From Comamonadaceae bacterium (GTDB lineage Bacteria > Pseudomonadota > Gammaproteobacteria > Burkholderiales > Burkholderiaceae_C): a stretch of DNA of 64,000 bases. Positions 25,724 through 34,397 of the stretch are shown here, in pieces (within the stretch, counting starts at the first letter, position 1; the number at the start of each line of letters is the position of its first letter). Under the pieces are notes generated by a model, which searched no databases, was not told the DNA's origin, and saw nothing but the letters and a program-made list of their open reading frames with translations. The stretch is taken from NCBI GenBank assembly GCA_947478725.1, contig CANJWZ010000015.1:21179-85178 (forward strand), read 5' to 3'. The position numbers and the translations under genes were made by a program.

Positions 25724-26386
25724 TCAGCGCTGCACCCGGACAAGGGCCGTTTCAACCGAATTTCCGTCCAGCTTTTCCTTGGCTTTTTCGGCTTCGTCCT
25801 TTTTGTCGAAAGGCCCCAGTCGTACCCGGTATACGGTACGCCCCGACTGCTCGCGCTCAGTGACTTTGGCTTGAAAACCCATCAGCGACAGCTTAGCGCG
25901 CTGCTGCTCTGCATCTTCCGGCGTTCTGAAAGCACCCGCCTGAATGAAGTAACTGAACGGGTCAGCGCCAGGCGTGGACGACACGGGCTCAGGTTTGGCG
26001 TCTGACTTGATGTCGCCCTTGGCTTGTATCTTGGCTTCGGATTTGGCTTTGGCCAGGTCGCCCAGCGGGTCAGCGGACGTGTTGGGTTGGGCGGCCCCAG
26101 ATGCGGCAGCCGCAGGCGCAGGCACGCCTACCGCGTCAGACGCTGCCGGTGCAGGCTTGACCGGGTTTTTACCCGCCAGCGAAATGTTCGGGTCCCAGTC
26201 CTTGTTTTTTTTGGCTTCAGCGGCATCGGTTTCTGCGCTGCGAAGCTGGATTTTGTTTAAAAACGGCACTGGCACCTTGGTCACGTACACCGCCACCGCC
26301 AGGGCACCGCCCAGACCAATCAGCGCGCCAATGATCAGGCCCAGCAAAGTGCCGCCGCGTTGTTGTTTGCCAAAAGGAGTTTTCAT
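25724..26386 (-). CDS. SPOR-domain cell-division-associated membrane protein
   Basis: The product is 220 residues from the ATG at 26386. A GTG at 26401 would overlap argS. One membrane segment (about residues 12-35) is followed by a Lys/Ala/Pro-rich periplasmic linker. The C-terminal SPOR domain ('YFIQAGAFRTPEDAEQQRAK' to 'RVRLGPFDKKDEAEKAKEKL') binds denuded septal peptidoglycan in this family. The layout resembles FtsN or DedD. It starts 11 bases behind argS, a pairing seen in many betaproteobacteria. Confidence 0.88.
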   Translation of the reverse strand: MKTPFGKQQRGGTLLGLIIGALIGLGGALAVAVYVTKVPVPFLNKIQLRSAETDAAEAKKNKDWDPNISLAGKNPVKPAPAASDAVGVPAPAAAASGAAQPNTSADPLGDLAKAKSEAKIQAKGDIKSDAKPEPVSSTPGADPFSYFIQAGAFRTPEDAEQQRAKLSLMGFQAKVTEREQSGRTVYRVRLGPFDKKDEAEKAKEKLDGNSVETALVRVQR

Positions 26387-26397
26387 CGCTCGTCCGT

Positions 26398-28074
26398 TCA
26401 CATCTTGCGTGGGGCACTGACGCCCAGCACAGCCAGACCATTGTGCAACACCTGCGCCGTTGCAGCCACCAGACCCAAGCGCGCCCCCTTGACGGCGTCG
26501 TCATCGGTCAAAATCCGCTCGGCATCGTAATAGCTGTGGTAGCAGGCCGCCAGCTCGCGCAGGTAAAACGCCACATCGTGCGGTGCAAAGCCGGCGGCGG
26601 CGTTGGTCAGCATGGCGGGGTATTTGGCGATCAGAAGCATCAGCGCCTGCGCCTGCGGGCTGGTCAGCGGCGACAGGTCAACGGTTTTAAGCATGGCCGC
26701 GTCGCCGCCCCAGGCCGCAAGCACCGAGCAAATCCGCGCGTGCGCATACTGCACGTAGTAGACCGGATTTTCGTTGTTTTTCGCCAGGGCCAGGTCAATA
26801 TCAAAAATGTATTCAGTGTCCGGCTTGCGGCTGAGCAAAAAGAAGCGGACGGCATCGGCGCTGGTCCATTCAATCAGGTCGCGCAACGTCACATAGCTGC
26901 CCGCGCGCTTTGAAATTTTGACCTCTTCGCCATGGCGCATCACCCGCACCATGGTGTGGAGCACGTAGTCAGGGTAGCCTTGAGGCACGCCCATGTTGGC
27001 GGCTTGCAGGCCTGCGCGCACGCGGGCAATGGTGCCGTGGTGGTCCATGCCCTGAATATTGATGGCTCTACCAAAACCGCGCTCCCACTTGGCCAGGTGG
27101 TAAGCCACGTCCGGTACAAAGTAGGTGTAGGTGCCGTCGCTCTTTTTCATCACACGGTCTTTGTCGTCGCCGTAGTCGGTCGACTTGAGCCACAAGGCGC
27201 CGTCAGCTTCAAAGGTTTTGCCCGCGTCCGTTAATTTCGCGACAGCAGCGTCAACCCGGCCCGAGCTGTACAAGCTTGACTCCAGGTAGTAATTGTCAAA
27301 ACGCACTGAGAAGGCCTGCAAATCCAGGTCCTGCTCGCGGCGCAAATAGGCTACAGCGAACTGGCGAATCGCGTCAAGATCGTCAATGTTGCCCGATGCC
27401 GTGAACTCGCGGTCGTCAGACTTGACCGTTTTTTGGGCAAGGAAGTCTGCCGCAATGTCGGCGATGTAGTCGCCGTTGTAGGCCGGCTCGGGCCACGCCG
27501 CATCGCCGGGCTTGATGCCCTTGCCGCGCGCCTGCGTGCTGGTGGCCAGCGTATGGATTTGCACGCCAGCATCGTTGTAATAAAACTCGCGGTACACCCG
27601 AACGCCCTGGGTCACCAGCAAATTGCAAATCGCGTCGCCCAGAGCCGCCTGCCGGCCGTGGCCCACATGCAGCGGCCCGGTCGGGTTGGCAGAGACAAAC
27701 TCAACCACGGTGGCCTGACCCGCTATGTGTGACTGAACGCCGTATTGCGGGCCAGCCAGCAACACGTCACGCACAGTCTCCTGCTTGGCCTCGGGTTTGA
27801 GGCGGATATTGATAAACCCCGGTCCCGCGATTTCAATGTCTTGCACCCAGCGAACAAAAGCGGGCTGCGTGAGCAAATTAACGCGCAGGGCCTCTGCCAC
27901 CTGACGCGGGTTTTGTTTGAGGCCTTTGGCCAGCTGCATGGCCGCAGTGCAAGCAAAGTCGCCATGCGCCGTCATTTTGGGGGATTCAAATGCGGCTTTG
28001 TCGCCGGCGCCGGGGGAAAGTTGTTCAAGCCCGGCATGAAGGTCGGCGAGCAAATCATTTTTAATCGAGAGCAT
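26398..28074 (-). CDS. argS: Arginyl-tRNA synthetase
   Basis: The product is 558 residues, class I. Present are the N-terminal Add-1 tRNA-recognition domain, the HIGH-type motif in '[15 protein letters not shown]', the ATP-binding loop region '[17 protein letters not shown]' and the C-terminal anticodon-binding DALR domain ('[13 protein letters not shown]' onward). It charges tRNA-Arg. The gene begins at 28074, immediately divergent from the psiF leader. Confidence 0.97.
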   Translation of the reverse strand: MLSIKNDLLADLHAGLEQLSPGAGDKAAFESPKMTAHGDFACTAAMQLAKGLKQNPRQVAEALRVNLLTQPAFVRWVQDIEIAGPGFINIRLKPEAKQETVRDVLLAGPQYGVQSHIAGQATVVEFVSANPTGPLHVGHGRQAALGDAICNLLVTQGVRVYREFYYNDAGVQIHTLATSTQARGKGIKPGDAAWPEPAYNGDYIADIAADFLAQKTVKSDDREFTASGNIDDLDAIRQFAVAYLRREQDLDLQAFSVRFDNYYLESSLYSSGRVDAAVAKLTDAGKTFEADGALWLKSTDYGDDKDRVMKKSDGTYTYFVPDVAYHLAKWERGFGRAINIQGMDHHGTIARVRAGLQAANMGVPQGYPDYVLHTMVRVMRHGEEVKISKRAGSYVTLRDLIEWTSADAVRFFLLSRKPDTEYIFDIDLALAKNNENPVYYVQYAHARICSVLAAWGGDAAMLKTVDLSPLTSPQAQALMLLIAKYPAMLTNAAAGFAPHDVAFYLRELAACYHSYYDAERILTDDDAVKGARLGLVAATAQVLHNGLAVLGVSAPRKM

Positions 28075-28204
28075 GGCCCGATTTTACGTTCACCCTGTTT
28101 TCGGGCTGGGTCATCGAATTTGCCGGGCTGAGCGTTATGTGAGGGAATCCAAAATGGTATTCAAACGGTGCCCTGCATTTCAAACAACCCCCCCTGGAGC
28201 TCCC

Positions 28205-28504
28205 ATGAAAAAACTTATCTCTCTGATTGCCGTCGCGGTTGCTTTTTCGTTCGGTTTGGCTGCGCACGCCGCTGAGGGTGATGCCAAAACTGCCCAACAA
28301 AGCAAAATGAAAACCTGCAATGCGGATGCCAAAGACAAACAAGGCGATGAACGCAAGGCCTTCATGAAGGAATGCCTGAGCGCCAAGGAAGAGCCAGCCA
28401 CCCAGCAAAGCAAAATGAAAACCTGCAACGTCGAGGCCAAAGACAAAAAGGGCGATGAACGCAAAGCCTTCATGAAAGAGTGCTTGAGCAAAAAACCGGC
28501 GTAA
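28205..28504 (+). CDS. psiF: PsiF-repeat small secreted protein
   Basis: The product is 99 residues. It has a signal peptide (residues 1-23, 'FGLAAHA') and then two near-identical copies of a unit of about 29 residues containing 'QQSKMKTCN' and 'GDERKAFMKECLS'. This is the PsiF repeat of the phosphate-starvation-inducible protein of E. coli, whose function is unknown. The two DNA copies (about 28298-28381 and 28404-28489) are nearly identical, so the duplication is probably recent or homogenised. Each copy keeps two cysteines. Confidence 0.88.
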   Translation: MKKLISLIAVAVAFSFGLAAHAAEGDAKTAQQSKMKTCNADAKDKQGDERKAFMKECLSAKEEPATQQSKMKTCNVEAKDKKGDERKAFMKECLSKKPA

Positions 28505-28510
28505 TTTGCT

Positions 28511-29341
28511 CTACGACAAGCTGGCCAGCGACCTGAGCTCTTCAGGCGTTGTGCTGGGCAGTCCAAAAAACTCGAGGTAGGCCGGAATTTGCTCAAAAAG
28601 CATGTCGGTACCCACCTGCACAGCGCAGCCACGTGCCTTGGCTGCCTGCAAAAACGCCGTCATGTCGCGCTGCATGACCACTTCACCGACAAATGCGCTG
28701 CTGGCAATGCGCGACGTGTCCATCGGCATCGCGTCGCCCTCATTCATGCCCATGGGTGTGGCGTTGACCACCACATCAAAACCCGCTGGGTCGCTGCTGG
28801 CGGTACCAACTTTCAAGCTCGGGTAATGCGACATCAGCCTTGCCGCCAGGGCCTGACTGGCGGCCGTGTTGATATCAAACAAACCCAATTGCGCCACGCC
28901 GCTGGCAGCCAGGGATGCGGCGATCGCGCAGCCCACGCCACCACTGCCCACCACCAAGGCCTTGACACCCTTCAACGTCACCCCCTTGCGCAGCAAGCCA
29001 CGCACAAAGCCTTCGCCATCAAACATGTCGCCCTGCAACTGGCCACGTTCATTCAAGCGCACCGCATTGCAGGCGCCCGCAACCGACGCGGTAGGCGACA
29101 CGACATCCATCAAGCCCATCGTGACAACCTTGTGCGGCATGGTGATGAGTGCGCCGCGAACGTTGCACAAGGTGAATACCGCACGCAAAAAGGCGGCGTA
29201 GTCTGGGCTTTTGCAAGCCATGGGAACCACGACCGCATTGACCCCGGCTTTTTCAAACCAGGGGTTGTAGATCATGGGCGACTTGAACGCGTGTGTGGGG
29301 TATCCAATATGGGCAATGATCTGCGTGTTTCCATTGATCAT
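28511..29341 (-). CDS. Shikimate/quinate dehydrogenase-family protein
   Basis: The product is 276 residues with the AroE architecture: an N-terminal substrate domain ('AHIGYPTHAFKSPMIYN' and 'GALITMPHKV', which carries the catalytic Lys), then a Rossmann domain ('ALVVGSGGVGCAIAAS') and a late 'ATPMGMNEGD'. Several positions differ from biosynthetic AroE: SPxIHN is SPMIYN, and the usual GxNTDGxG is 'GDMFDGEGF'. This suggests a quinate-type or other hydroxy-acid dehydrogenase rather than the biosynthetic enzyme. Its start overlaps the dehydroquinase gene by four bases. Confidence 0.8.
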   Translation of the reverse strand: MINGNTQIIAHIGYPTHAFKSPMIYNPWFEKAGVNAVVVPMACKSPDYAAFLRAVFTLCNVRGALITMPHKVVTMGLMDVVSPTASVAGACNAVRLNERGQLQGDMFDGEGFVRGLLRKGVTLKGVKALVVGSGGVGCAIAASLAASGVAQLGLFDINTAASQALAARLMSHYPSLKVGTASSDPAGFDVVVNATPMGMNEGDAMPMDTSRIASSAFVGEVVMQRDMTAFLQAAKARGCAVQVGTDMLFEQIPAYLEFFGLPSTTPEELRSLASLS

Positions 29342-29784
29342 GGCTGGCCGGCCTGAATGGCCGAGACGGCGGCTCGCAAGCCCAGCAAATAACTGTCCGG
29401 CCCAAAGCCGCAGATCTGGCCTTTGACAATTTCAGCAAACACCGACACATGCCTGAAGGCTTCGCGCGCATGGATGTTGGACATGTGCACTTCAATGATT
29501 GGGCACGTCAAAATCGCGAGCGCATCACGAATACCGTAGCTGTAATGCGTCCAGGCCCCAGCGTTGATGATGACGGCGTGCGCGCCATCGGCATGCGCCC
29601 GATGAATGCGCTCGGCCATGGCGCCCTCAAAGTTGGTTTGAAACGCTTCGACTTGCGCGCCCAGTTCTTTGCCCAGCGCGATGACGCTGGCGTTGATTTC
29701 TGCGAGGGTGGTGGTGCCGTACTGCGCCGGGTCCCGCTTGCCAAACATGTTGAGGTTGATGCCGTGGAGGACGAGAATGTTCAT
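29338..29784 (-). CDS. aroQ: Type II 3-dehydroquinate dehydratase
   Basis: The product is 148 residues from the ATG at 29784, normal for the dodecameric type II enzyme, which interconverts 3-dehydroquinate and 3-dehydroshikimate. Family marks are 'LVLHGINLNMFGKRDPAQYG' (canonical HGPNLN has Pro changed to Ile), 'IINAGAWTHYSYGIRDAL' and 'IEVHMSNIHARE'. Substitutions in otherwise conserved loops, and coupling to an AroE-like dehydrogenase, point to a catabolic or paralogous copy rather than the housekeeping one. Confidence 0.88.
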   Translation of the reverse strand: MNILVLHGINLNMFGKRDPAQYGTTTLAEINASVIALGKELGAQVEAFQTNFEGAMAERIHRAHADGAHAVIINAGAWTHYSYGIRDALAILTCPIIEVHMSNIHAREAFRHVSVFAEIVKGQICGFGPDSYLLGLRAAVSAIQAGQP

Positions 29785-29852
29785 AAAAGTCACCGTTTGA
29801 AAAATAGAGCCAGGAGGGTTGCACTTATTTAACCATTTCCAGCGACGCTCGT

Positions 29853-29951
29853 TTATTGGCGGCTCTTGGCAAGCTCGGCGATGACCTCTTTCACTTTTGC
29901 CTCGCCCAGATTGGTGGTGAACTGGCTGATAACAGGTGTCCATTGGTTCGT
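29853..29951 (-). pseudogene. Possible C-terminal remnant of a lost gene upstream of aroQ
   Basis: A 32-codon stretch without a start codon reads 'NQWTPVISQFTTNLGEAK' then 'VKEVIAELAKSRQ' and stops at 29853. It is preceded in frame by a stop codon at 29952-29954. The composition is that of a real protein end, reminiscent of periplasmic solute-binding proteins of TRAP or similar transporters. It could be the leftover end of an uptake gene that once preceded the aroQ/aroE-like pair. Family assignment is a guess. Confidence 0.3.
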
Positions 29952-30015
29952 TCATTTGCGCAGTGCAGGGTCAGCCGCGCGCCTGCGTAGATCAGCTCTC
30001 GCCGCTCCTGGCGCG

Positions 30016-31383
30016 CTACTTCCCGATACAAAACTTCGAGAAGATTTCACCCAGTAAATCATCGGGCGTGAACTGCCCGGTGATGTCGCTTAAATGCAAT
30101 TGCGCCTGGCGCAAATCTTCGGCGAGCAGGTCAAGCGCCGGGCTTGGCAATTGAAGCTGGCTGGATGCCCGGCCCAATTGTTCGTCCACCTTTGCCAGAG
30201 CGCGCACATGCCGTTCCCGCGCCATGAAGACGCCCTCGGGCGCAGATTGCCAGCCCACTGCGCGCAGCAGTTGCTCGCGCAGGGCCTGCAAGCCATAGCC
30301 CGTCTTGGCCGAAATCACCACACCTTCGCTGCCGGGAGGAGGTGCGGCATCTGATTTGTTCCAAACGTGGATGATGGGTGTTTTTTGGGGTAGTTTAAGG
30401 GCCAGGGCCTCCTGAATTCGAGCATCTGCAGCTATGTAATCTATAGCGCCCTGCTGCGTTAAGTCATGCAAAAAAAGTACCGCGTCTGCGCTTTGAATTT
30501 CAACCCATGCGCGCTCAATCCCTATTTTTTCAACCTCGTCCAGCGCCTCGCGCAAGCCTGCGGTATCGACCACATGCAAGGGCACGCCGTCGATCTGGAT
30601 CAATTGCGAGACCTTGTCCCGCGTGGTGCCCGCCACCGGCGTGACGATGGCCAGCTCAGCTCCGGCCAGCGCGTTGAGCAGCGAGCTTTTGCCCGCGTTG
30701 GGCTGCCCGGCGATCACGACCTTGATGCCCTCGCGCAAAATGCTGCCCTGCTGGGCCTTGTGCATCACGCTGGTCAGGGTGGCATGCAAGCGCTCCAGTT
30801 GGCCTTGGGCGTCGGCTTTTTTCAGAAAGTCGATGTCTTCTTCCGGAAAATCAAGCGTTGCCTCAACCAGCATGCGCAAGTGAATCAGCTGCGCCAAAAG
30901 TGCGTTGACTGCTTTTGAAAACTCGCCCGACATGGAGCGCGCTGCAGATCGCGCGGCGGTTTCGGTGCTGGCATCGATCAAATCAGCAATCGCCTCGGCC
31001 TGGGCCAGGTCGATCTTGTCGTTCAGAAAAGCCCGCTCGGTGAATTCACCCGGCTGCGCGACACGCAAGGCTGGCAGCACCTGCAGGCAGCGCGCCAGCA
31101 GCAATTGCAGCACCACGGGCCCGCCGTGGGCTTGCAGTTCGAGAACGTCTTCACCCGTGTATGAATGCGGTGCCGGGAAATGAATCGCCAGCCCTTTGTC
31201 GATGGGCTGGCCCACCTCATCCATAAACGACAAATAGGTCGCCTGCCGCGCTTGCAAGGGCTTGTTGCAGACCGCCTGAATGATGGCGTCAAGGCCTTTG
31301 CCCGACACCCGAACAACGCCCACCCCGCCGCGACCTGGTGCGGTGGCAATGGCAACAATGGGGTCTTGGTGGCGCGCAAGCAT
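30016..31383 (-). CDS. mnmE: tRNA-modification GTPase MnmE
   Basis: With MnmG it builds the 5-carboxymethylaminomethyl group on U34 of tRNAs. The product is 455 residues from the ATG at 31383 ([14 protein letters not shown]), the usual length; an ATG at 31395 is a minor alternative. Motifs: N-terminal folate-binding domain ('[15 protein letters not shown]'), G-domain '[15 protein letters not shown]', 'VAGTTRD', 'DTAGLRE', 'WNKSD', and the C-terminal 'FSKFCIGK' with the essential Cys. A dispersed repeat copy overlaps the G-domain loop at 30431. Confidence 0.97.
   Translation of the reverse strand: MLARHQDPIVAIATAPGRGGVGVVRVSGKGLDAIIQAVCNKPLQARQATYLSFMDEVGQPIDKGLAIHFPAPHSYTGEDVLELQAHGGPVVLQLLLARCLQVLPALRVAQPGEFTERAFLNDKIDLAQAEAIADLIDASTETAARSAARSMSGEFSKAVNALLAQLIHLRMLVEATLDFPEEDIDFLKKADAQGQLERLHATLTSVMHKAQQGSILREGIKVVIAGQPNAGKSSLLNALAGAELAIVTPVAGTTRDKVSQLIQIDGVPLHVVDTAGLREALDEVEKIGIERAWVEIQSADAVLFLHDLTQQGAIDYIAADARIQEALALKLPQKTPIIHVWNKSDAAPPPGSEGVVISAKTGYGLQALREQLLRAVGWQSAPEGVFMARERHVRALAKVDEQLGRASSQLQLPSPALDLLAEDLRQAQLHLSDITGQFTPDDLLGEIFSKFCIGK
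30431..30455 (+). repeat. GCTAT-N9-AGC repeat copy inside mnmE
   Basis: GCTATGTAATCTATAGCGCC keeps the GCTAT-N9-AGC spacing of the other copies. It encodes part of a variable loop of the G domain ('[10 protein letters not shown]' on the minus strand). It is weaker than the intergenic copies because the 3' tail is less conserved. Confidence 0.4.
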
Positions 31384-31443
31384 GACGGCTCTCATCTTAC
31401 AAGTGGCCGCGCGGGGGAGAGGCGTCAAAGACGCCTCGAGGGC

Positions 31444-33153
31444 TTACTTGAAGCTGGGCAGGTTGAACTGGGGGGGTACGCCCATTCGGGTGTTGATCAT
31501 CCACTGCTGAGCGATCGACAAGATGTTGTTGGTGATCCAGTACAGCACCAAGCCGGACGGGAAGAAGAAGAACATCACGCTGAAAATCAGCGGCATGAAC
31601 CACATCAGCTTGGCCTGCATCGGGTCCGGCGGGGCCGGGTTCAGCGCAGTTTGCAGCATGGTCGTCAAGGTCATGACCACCGGCAAAATGAAGTAAGGGT
31701 CCGGTGCCGAGAGGTCCTTGATCCACAACACCCAGGGTGCGCCACGCATTTCAACACTGGACAACAGCACCCAGTACAGGGCAATGAACACCGGTATCTG
31801 AACCATGATGGGAAAGCAGCCGCCCATCGGGTTGACTTTTTCGTCCTTGTAAATCTTCATCATCTGCTGCTGCATTTCCTGCGGCTTGTCTTTGAGCCGC
31901 TCGCGCATTTCCATGATTTTTGGATTGATGGCCTTCATCTTGGCCATGCTGGCATAAGCCTTGGCGTTGAGCCAGTAAAACGCAATTTTCAAAAGCAACA
32001 CCAGCGCCACAATGGACCAGCCCCAGTTTTGAATGAAGCCGTGCAGCTTGTCGAGCAGCCAGTACAGGGGCTTGGCCAGAATCGTCAGCCAGCCGTAGTC
32101 TTTGACCAGCTCCAGGCCCGGAGACAGCTTTTCCAGCATGTTTTCTTCTTGCGGGCCGACAAAAAGTTTGGAATCGATACTTTTGCTGGCACCCGGTGCA
32201 ATGTCGCCCATGCCAGTGATCATGCCGACCGCATATAAATTATTGTCCACCTTGCGTTCAAACAAATCGCGTTTGATGCCATCCCCGAGCAACCAACTTG
32301 AGGCAAAGTAATGCTGCACCATGGCCACATAGCCATTGGTTGCCTGCTTCTCAACCTCAACTTTGCCTTTTTCGATGTCCTTGAACTCGATCTTCTGGTA
32401 TTTTTTGGCCTCTGTATAAACAGCCGGGCCCGTGAAGGTCGAATAAAACGACGACTCGCCCACCGGTGGATTGCCGTCCCGCACCAGCTGCATATACAGC
32501 TGTGGAGACACGGGCGCGGTGCCGGCGTTGAAGACATCGTGGCGCACCGCGATGTCGTATGCCCCCCGTTTGAGGGTGTAGGTTTTGACCAGCTTGATGC
32601 CGCCAAGATCAGGCGACTCAAACTTGACCACCAGTTCGTTTTGGCCCGCCGCCAGCGCACGCTCGCCGGGTACCGCCGCCATGGGTGTTTTATGCGTGGG
32701 TAAGGCCGCTCCGCCACTGACGCCAATCAGGCCCGTTTGCGCGACATAAACACGGCCTGCGCTTTCGTCAAGCAGCACAAAGCCGGCATTTTTGTCGGCC
32801 ATGTCTTTGAACTTGTTAAAAGACGATTTGACCAGCGAGCCGCCTTCTGTGTCAAAGGTCAGTGAAAAGACGTCGGTGCTCACCAACAGCTTTTCGCGTG
32901 TTGCTGTTGCAGGCGCTCCGAGCGGAACGGCGGCCGGGCTACCGGCGGGCAATGGTACGCCCGTCGTGTTCGCCGTCGGCACAGCCGCTGCGCTATTGGC
33001 AGGCGCCGCAGGTGTTGCAACGGCCGCAGCGGTCGTGACGGGTTTGGGAAAGAAGGTCGCATTCTTGCCGTTGAAGATCTGCCACTGGTCCCAAAGAAGA
33101 ACCATGGAAAAACCAAAAATCACCCACAAAATGGTGCGGCGGATGTCGTTCAT
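31444..33153 (-). CDS. yidC: Membrane protein insertase YidC
   Basis: The product is 569 residues from the ATG at 33153 (MNDIRRTILWVIFGFSMVL); the longer frame overlaps yidD and was rejected. It has an N-terminal membrane anchor, an Ala/Pro/Thr-rich linker, the periplasmic P1 beta-domain (about 90-340), then the conserved five-helix insertase core with 'GWSIVALVLLLKIAFYWLN', 'PMGGCFPIMVQIPVFIALYW' and 'SVMFFFFPSGLVLYWITNN'. It inserts and folds inner-membrane proteins. It overlaps yidD by four bases in the rpmH-rnpA-yidD-yidC-mnmE row. Confidence 0.97.
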   Translation of the reverse strand: MNDIRRTILWVIFGFSMVLLWDQWQIFNGKNATFFPKPVTTAAAVATPAAPANSAAAVPTANTTGVPLPAGSPAAVPLGAPATATREKLLVSTDVFSLTFDTEGGSLVKSSFNKFKDMADKNAGFVLLDESAGRVYVAQTGLIGVSGGAALPTHKTPMAAVPGERALAAGQNELVVKFESPDLGGIKLVKTYTLKRGAYDIAVRHDVFNAGTAPVSPQLYMQLVRDGNPPVGESSFYSTFTGPAVYTEAKKYQKIEFKDIEKGKVEVEKQATNGYVAMVQHYFASSWLLGDGIKRDLFERKVDNNLYAVGMITGMGDIAPGASKSIDSKLFVGPQEENMLEKLSPGLELVKDYGWLTILAKPLYWLLDKLHGFIQNWGWSIVALVLLLKIAFYWLNAKAYASMAKMKAINPKIMEMRERLKDKPQEMQQQMMKIYKDEKVNPMGGCFPIMVQIPVFIALYWVLLSSVEMRGAPWVLWIKDLSAPDPYFILPVVMTLTTMLQTALNPAPPDPMQAKLMWFMPLIFSVMFFFFPSGLVLYWITNNILSIAQQWMINTRMGVPPQFNLPSFK

Positions 33154-33473
33154 GACGTTTTCTTTTCGGAGGAAAGGGGTGATGTCCTTGATGTCGCCAG
33201 AGGCGCGACCAGACGGGAAAAAAGACCGTTTGCAGGAACCGGGTCGTGACCGCCCTGGCACCATGGCTGACAACGTGCCAGCCTGTAAAGCGTCAGGGCG
33301 CTACCGGTCGCCGCACCATGCTGCTGTAGGGCTTGCAGACTGTAGGCCGAGCAGGTGGGTTCAAACCGACAGGCGCTGCCAAGCCAGGGGCTGAGCAGCA
33401 GACGGTAAGCCTTGACCAGGCCCATTAAAAACTGTTGCGGCAAACGAAAAAGGACCAGACAAAGATTTTTCAT
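33150..33473 (-). CDS. yidD: Membrane protein insertion efficiency factor YidD
   Basis: The product is 107 residues. The short family is marked by 'GLVKAYRLLLSPWLGSACRF' with 'PTCSAYSLQALQQHG' and 'CQPWCQGGHDPVP'. Conserved cysteines are retained. The C-terminal 25 residues are a Ser/Thr-rich extension of low conservation. It overlaps rnpA upstream and yidC downstream by four bases each, so the three are translated as a coupled set. Confidence 0.95.
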   Translation of the reverse strand: MKNLCLVLFRLPQQFLMGLVKAYRLLLSPWLGSACRFEPTCSAYSLQALQQHGAATGSALTLYRLARCQPWCQGGHDPVPANGLFSRLVAPLATSRTSPLSSEKKTS

Positions 33474-33892
33474 GCGGCCGCCTCCGATGGGTGCTTGACG
33501 GCCAACGCCGTTTGCATCAAGACCAGCAGTTCAGCGCGAACAGCTTCTTTCAGGGCGCACGACGACGCACTGGCAAACACCTGGCGCGAAAACTCACGCC
33601 GCAGCCTGACCAGAAATGCTGCTGGCAAACCGGCGTGTGTCGAGTCCTTCTGGAGTTGGGTGCTCACGGTATAAATTTGCCTTTTGATGGCGTTGCGGGT
33701 GACCGCACGTTTGGCCCATCGCTTGGGAACCATGGCGCCAATCCAAATGTCATGGATGGAAAACAACGACTGTTCGCTTTTGCTGGATGGGCTGTCGAGC
33801 CCTACCCGATGCATGGCAAAGTGCGTGCTTTTTGCAATCAGACTGCCAGCTAAGGCCGCCTGAAACTGAGCGCGGCTCTTAAAGCGCTGCAT
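33470..33892 (-). CDS. rnpA: Ribonuclease P protein component
   Basis: The product is 140 residues, basic, with the RNR-type motif 'KRAVTRNAIKRQIYTVST', which contacts the P RNA and pre-tRNA leader. Position between rpmH and yidD confirms the assignment. The N-terminal third ('FKSRAQFQAAL') fits the family, but an Ser-rich loop around residues 33-45 is less typical. It matures tRNA 5' ends together with the rnpB RNA, which is not in this window. Confidence 0.95.
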   Translation of the reverse strand: MQRFKSRAQFQAALAGSLIAKSTHFAMHRVGLDSPSSKSEQSLFSIHDIWIGAMVPKRWAKRAVTRNAIKRQIYTVSTQLQKDSTHAGLPAAFLVRLRREFSRQVFASASSCALKEAVRAELLVLMQTALAVKHPSEAAA

Positions 33893-33968
33893 TGCAGGTC
33901 ACAGCCGTCACTGGGGCAACCAGACGTGAGGCGTGGCAAATCTGCCCTTGTCTGGAGGCAATGCCAGC

Positions 33969-34103
33969 TTAGACCGCCAGACGCTTGCGGCCTTTGGCGC
34001 GACGGGCAGCAATCACGGCGCGGCCGCCGCGCGTTTTCATGCGCGTTAGAAAACCGTGGGTACGGGCGCGTTTGACTTTGGAAGGTTGATAGGTGCGTTT
34101 CAT
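33969..34103 (-). CDS. rpmH: 50S ribosomal protein L34
   Basis: The 44-residue protein starts '[18 protein letters not shown]' and ends '[10 protein letters not shown]', an almost invariant L34 sequence. The gene is followed by rnpA after a 76-base gap, the universal rpmH-rnpA order next to dnaA. It is read leftward, away from the origin. Confidence 0.98.
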   Translation of the reverse strand: MKRTYQPSKVKRARTHGFLTRMKTRGGRAVIAARRAKGRKRLAV

Positions 34104-34160
34104 GGTGTGTCCAACTGCTTGCTTGAAATTTGTTCCTGATGACGATCAGGGAAACCCACG

Positions 34161-34188
34161 ATTATGGCTGATTTTTCAATGATGGCAA
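34161..34188 (-). promoter_or_regulatory. Predicted sigma-70 promoter of rpmH
   Basis: On the minus strand, TTGCCA (34183-34188) and CATAAT (34161-34166) are separated by 16 bases. A transcript would begin near 34154 and give a leader of about 50 bases before rpmH. Confidence 0.5.
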
Positions 34189-34332
34189 TAACCTGAGTCC
34201 GCCATTGACTGTGAAAGATGAGGTGTGCTTGAGCTTCCTAGTACTGCGCCGCCGTCTTGGCCGGCAGATGAGCGACCCAGGTAAAGGCTGAAAAGCCCGC
34301 GCGGATGTTATCCGACGCGGCGTTTCCAAATG

Positions 34333-34391
34333 TGTGGATAACTACGATATTACCGCTACAATTCGGACACTTTCCATGACAGCTATCCACA
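34333..34391 (+). promoter_or_regulatory. dnaA promoter region with DnaA boxes
   Basis: A perfect DnaA box TGTGGATAA (34333-34341) lies 16 bases upstream of a TACAAT -10-like hexamer (34357-34362), overlapping the expected -35 region. A near-box CTATCCACA follows at 34383-34391, just before the dnaA start codon. This arrangement fits DnaA autoregulation. Confidence 0.55.
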
Positions 34392-34397
34392 ACCGCC

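Noticed and set aside
33154..33273. Extended yidC start
   Set aside because: The extra 40 codons overlap yidD and lack a hydrophobic start; the ATG at 33153 begins with the expected membrane anchor.
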